A stretch of 7,127 nt of DNA from an uncultured Clostridia bacterium. GTDB lineage: Bacteria; Bacillota; Clostridia; TANB77; CAG-508. The translations under genes were made by a program, and so were the position numbers. This document shows positions 6,119-7,127 of the stretch, piece by piece (position 1 is the first letter of the stretch; every line of letters begins with the position of its first letter). The notes under the pieces were generated by a model. The model saw nothing but the letters and a program-made list of their open reading frames with translations. It was not told where the DNA came from and ran no database searches. The stretch lies in assembly GCA_947631725.1 (NCBI GenBank), contig CANRML010000065.1, positions 1 to 7,127 of the forward strand. Direction: 5' to 3'.

Positions 6119-6153
6119 ATATTTGTAACAAAAGAGAAAGGGGAAACACTATC

Positions 6154-6492
6154 ATGTATGTTTTTAATATAGCAAATCCATTAACACTTATTTTACTTTT
6201 AACTGCAATTATTTTATTACTTTTCCTATCACAAGAACTAAAGAAAAGTTATATAGCAGCAATACCATTATTTGCATCATTAATTTTATTAATAATTCAT
6301 GGTGCACAATTGTTTACTCTACAAGAAGAATTTAGAAATTTAACAGGAACATTATCAACTTGTTTAGCAGTAGATTTTATTTTTGTTGGAATATCATTTT
6401 TTGGATATTTATGGGTAGACGATATCGAAGCAAGAGAAAAAGGAAAGAAAACTATTGATGATAGCTTAGAGTGGTTTTGGAAAAACGTTTAA
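6154..6492 (+). CDS. Three-helix small membrane protein of unknown function
   Basis: I do not recognise this 112-aa protein. It has three clear hydrophobic segments at about 7-26, 33-51 and 68-88, separated by short polar loops (SQELKKS, then QEEFRNLTGT), and a charged C-terminal tail of about 24 residues (DDIEAREKGKKTIDDSLEWFWKNV). I chose ATG at 6154 because AAAGGGG (6137-6143) precedes it by 10 nt; the in-frame GTG at 6109 lies in the promoter spacer upstream of the -10 box and before the predicted transcription start, so it cannot be used from that promoter. The gene has its own promoter and an upstream array of 11-bp repeats, so it is probably a regulated single-gene unit. Its TAA stop (6490-6492) overlaps the stop of the convergent sortase gene. 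No terminator is visible downstream. Confidence 0.78.
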   Translation: MYVFNIANPLTLILLLTAIILLLFLSQELKKSYIAAIPLFASLILLIIHGAQLFTLQEEFRNLTGTLSTCLAVDFIFVGISFFGYLWVDDIEAREKGKKTIDDSLEWFWKNV

Positions 6493-7121
6493 TATGATGC
6501 TTTAATAATAATACGCTGATTATTAAAATTATTACAAGTAACGAGAGTTAACTCGTGCATAAAATAAATAGAATATATAGGAGATAAATCATCTGTTTTT
6601 ACTTCATAGTTGTTAAAAACAGAATAAGAATATTTATGATTATTCATATCATAAATATTAATTATATCTCCTTTTTTTAGTTGTTCAATAGAACTAAAAA
6701 ATTCTGAATTATTATAATTATGACCAGCAATACATAAATTTCCATTTTCAGGTGGCATTTTTCCATAAAAAATGCAAGGTGATATTTTTAAAGATTCATC
6801 ATCTAACATAGAAAAAATAGGATAAGAAATTTCTAATGAAGGAATTTCAATTTTACCAATAATAAATTTTTTAGTGTAATAATTACTATTTTCCAAATTT
6901 GTATAAGAATTAGAATTACTAGATGCATATAATTGCATTGTTTCATAATTATATTTTAATTGTTTACTCAATCTATTATCTAAACCAGAACGATATAATG
7001 TAAATATAAAAAAGGCAAAAAGTAAAGCAAGGATACTAATAGAAAAAATAAAGAAATATTTAAAATAGTATTTCTTTTCTTTTTCTAATTCGATTTTTAC
7101 ATTTGCTAAAATCTGATTCAT
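6489..7121 (-). CDS. Sortase family cysteine transpeptidase, membrane anchored
   Basis: Sortases cleave a sorting signal (LPxTG-like) in secreted proteins and join them to the cell wall or to pilin subunits. The 210-aa protein has a short basic cytoplasmic N-terminus, one transmembrane anchor (about 20-42), a linker rich in N, S and Y (about 45-82), and a C-terminal sortase barrel. The catalytic triad is visible: H134 in CIAGHNY, C196 in LTLVTC and R203 in NNQRIIIKA. Other family features are IGKIEIPSLEISYPIF (88-103) and QLKKGDIINIY (147-157). Size, single N-terminal anchor and motif context suggest class D or a related class, but the class is uncertain. No substrate with a sorting signal is seen in the window. 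The start ATG (7119-7121 on the minus strand) is 6 nt from the edge, so the ribosome binding site is not visible and an upstream start is possible. The TAA stop overlaps that of the convergent gene. Confidence 0.9.
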   Translation of the reverse strand: MNQILANVKIELEKEKKYYFKYFFIFSISILALLFAFFIFTLYRSGLDNRLSKQLKYNYETMQLYASSNSNSYTNLENSNYYTKKFIIGKIEIPSLEISYPIFSMLDDESLKISPCIFYGKMPPENGNLCIAGHNYNNSEFFSSIEQLKKGDIINIYDMNNHKYSYSVFNNYEVKTDDLSPIYSIYFMHELTLVTCNNFNNQRIIIKASY

Positions 7122-7127
7122 AAAAAA

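Noticed and set aside
6109..6153. In-frame GTG at 6109 as an earlier start of the three-helix membrane protein
   Set aside because: It lies in the spacer between the -35 and -10 boxes of the predicted promoter and upstream of the likely transcription start, and the extra residues are hydrophilic and lack a ribosome binding site; ATG at 6154 has AAAGGGG in front.
6501..6527. 9-bp inverted repeat TTTAATAAT/ATTATTAAA as a terminator for the plus-strand gene
   Set aside because: The stem is entirely A-T, the loop is 9 nt, no T run follows on the plus strand, and the stretch encodes the conserved C-terminal strand of the sortase.
6541..6556. Inverted repeat ACGAG-AGTTAA-CTCGT
   Set aside because: The 5-bp stem falls on the codons for the catalytic LTLVTC motif of the sortase and has no T tract; most likely chance.

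Overview
The window reads as a piece of chromosome from an AT-rich, anaerobic Clostridia-type Firmicute. The evidence is strong A+T bias with AGA arginine codons, AGGAGG-type ribosome binding sites, a rubrerythrin, and a yicC-remA-rpoZ block typical of Firmicutes. TGA is used as a real stop (rpoZ, the P-loop kinase and the 111-aa membrane gene), so this is the standard bacterial code and not the Mollicutes code. Species-level assignment is not possible from the sequence alone; an uncultured gut Clostridia lineage is my guess.

Layout. A rubrerythrin gene (7-546) ends the preceding transcription unit and is followed by a clear hairpin-plus-T terminator (553-580). A near-consensus sigma-A-type promoter (602-630, 17-nt spacer) then starts a tightly packed plus-strand operon: rsmE, a four-helix membrane protein with a long lysine-rich tail, yicC, remA, rpoZ, a cytidylate-kinase-like P-loop kinase, a small single-helix membrane protein, and glmM. 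Gaps are from -4 to about 48 nt, and most genes have a good ribosome binding site. The theme is housekeeping: rRNA methylation, RNA turnover, an RNA polymerase subunit, a nucleotide kinase, and the first committed isomerase of UDP-GlcNAc/peptidoglycan synthesis. A 10-bp hairpin in front of glmM may modulate how much transcription reaches it.

The guanylate kinase gene (gmk) that normally lies between remA and rpoZ is absent; an unrelated-looking NMP-kinase-type gene follows rpoZ instead. The glmM reading frame carries an apparent one-base insertion near its 3' end that swaps the last 12 expected residues for 4.

After glmM there is a compact regulatory region: four TGTAAC-like hexamers spaced exactly 11 bp apart (6041-6079), followed by a good promoter (6090-6118) and a 112-aa three-helix membrane protein of unknown function. 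That gene converges on a minus-strand sortase gene (6489-7121); their stop codons overlap.

I found no CRISPR array, mobile element, tRNA or rRNA. The window is mostly ordinary core genome. The parts I would look at again are the 11-bp repeat array, the missing gmk, the lysine-tailed membrane protein and the glmM frameshift. I do not see a novel multi-gene system.
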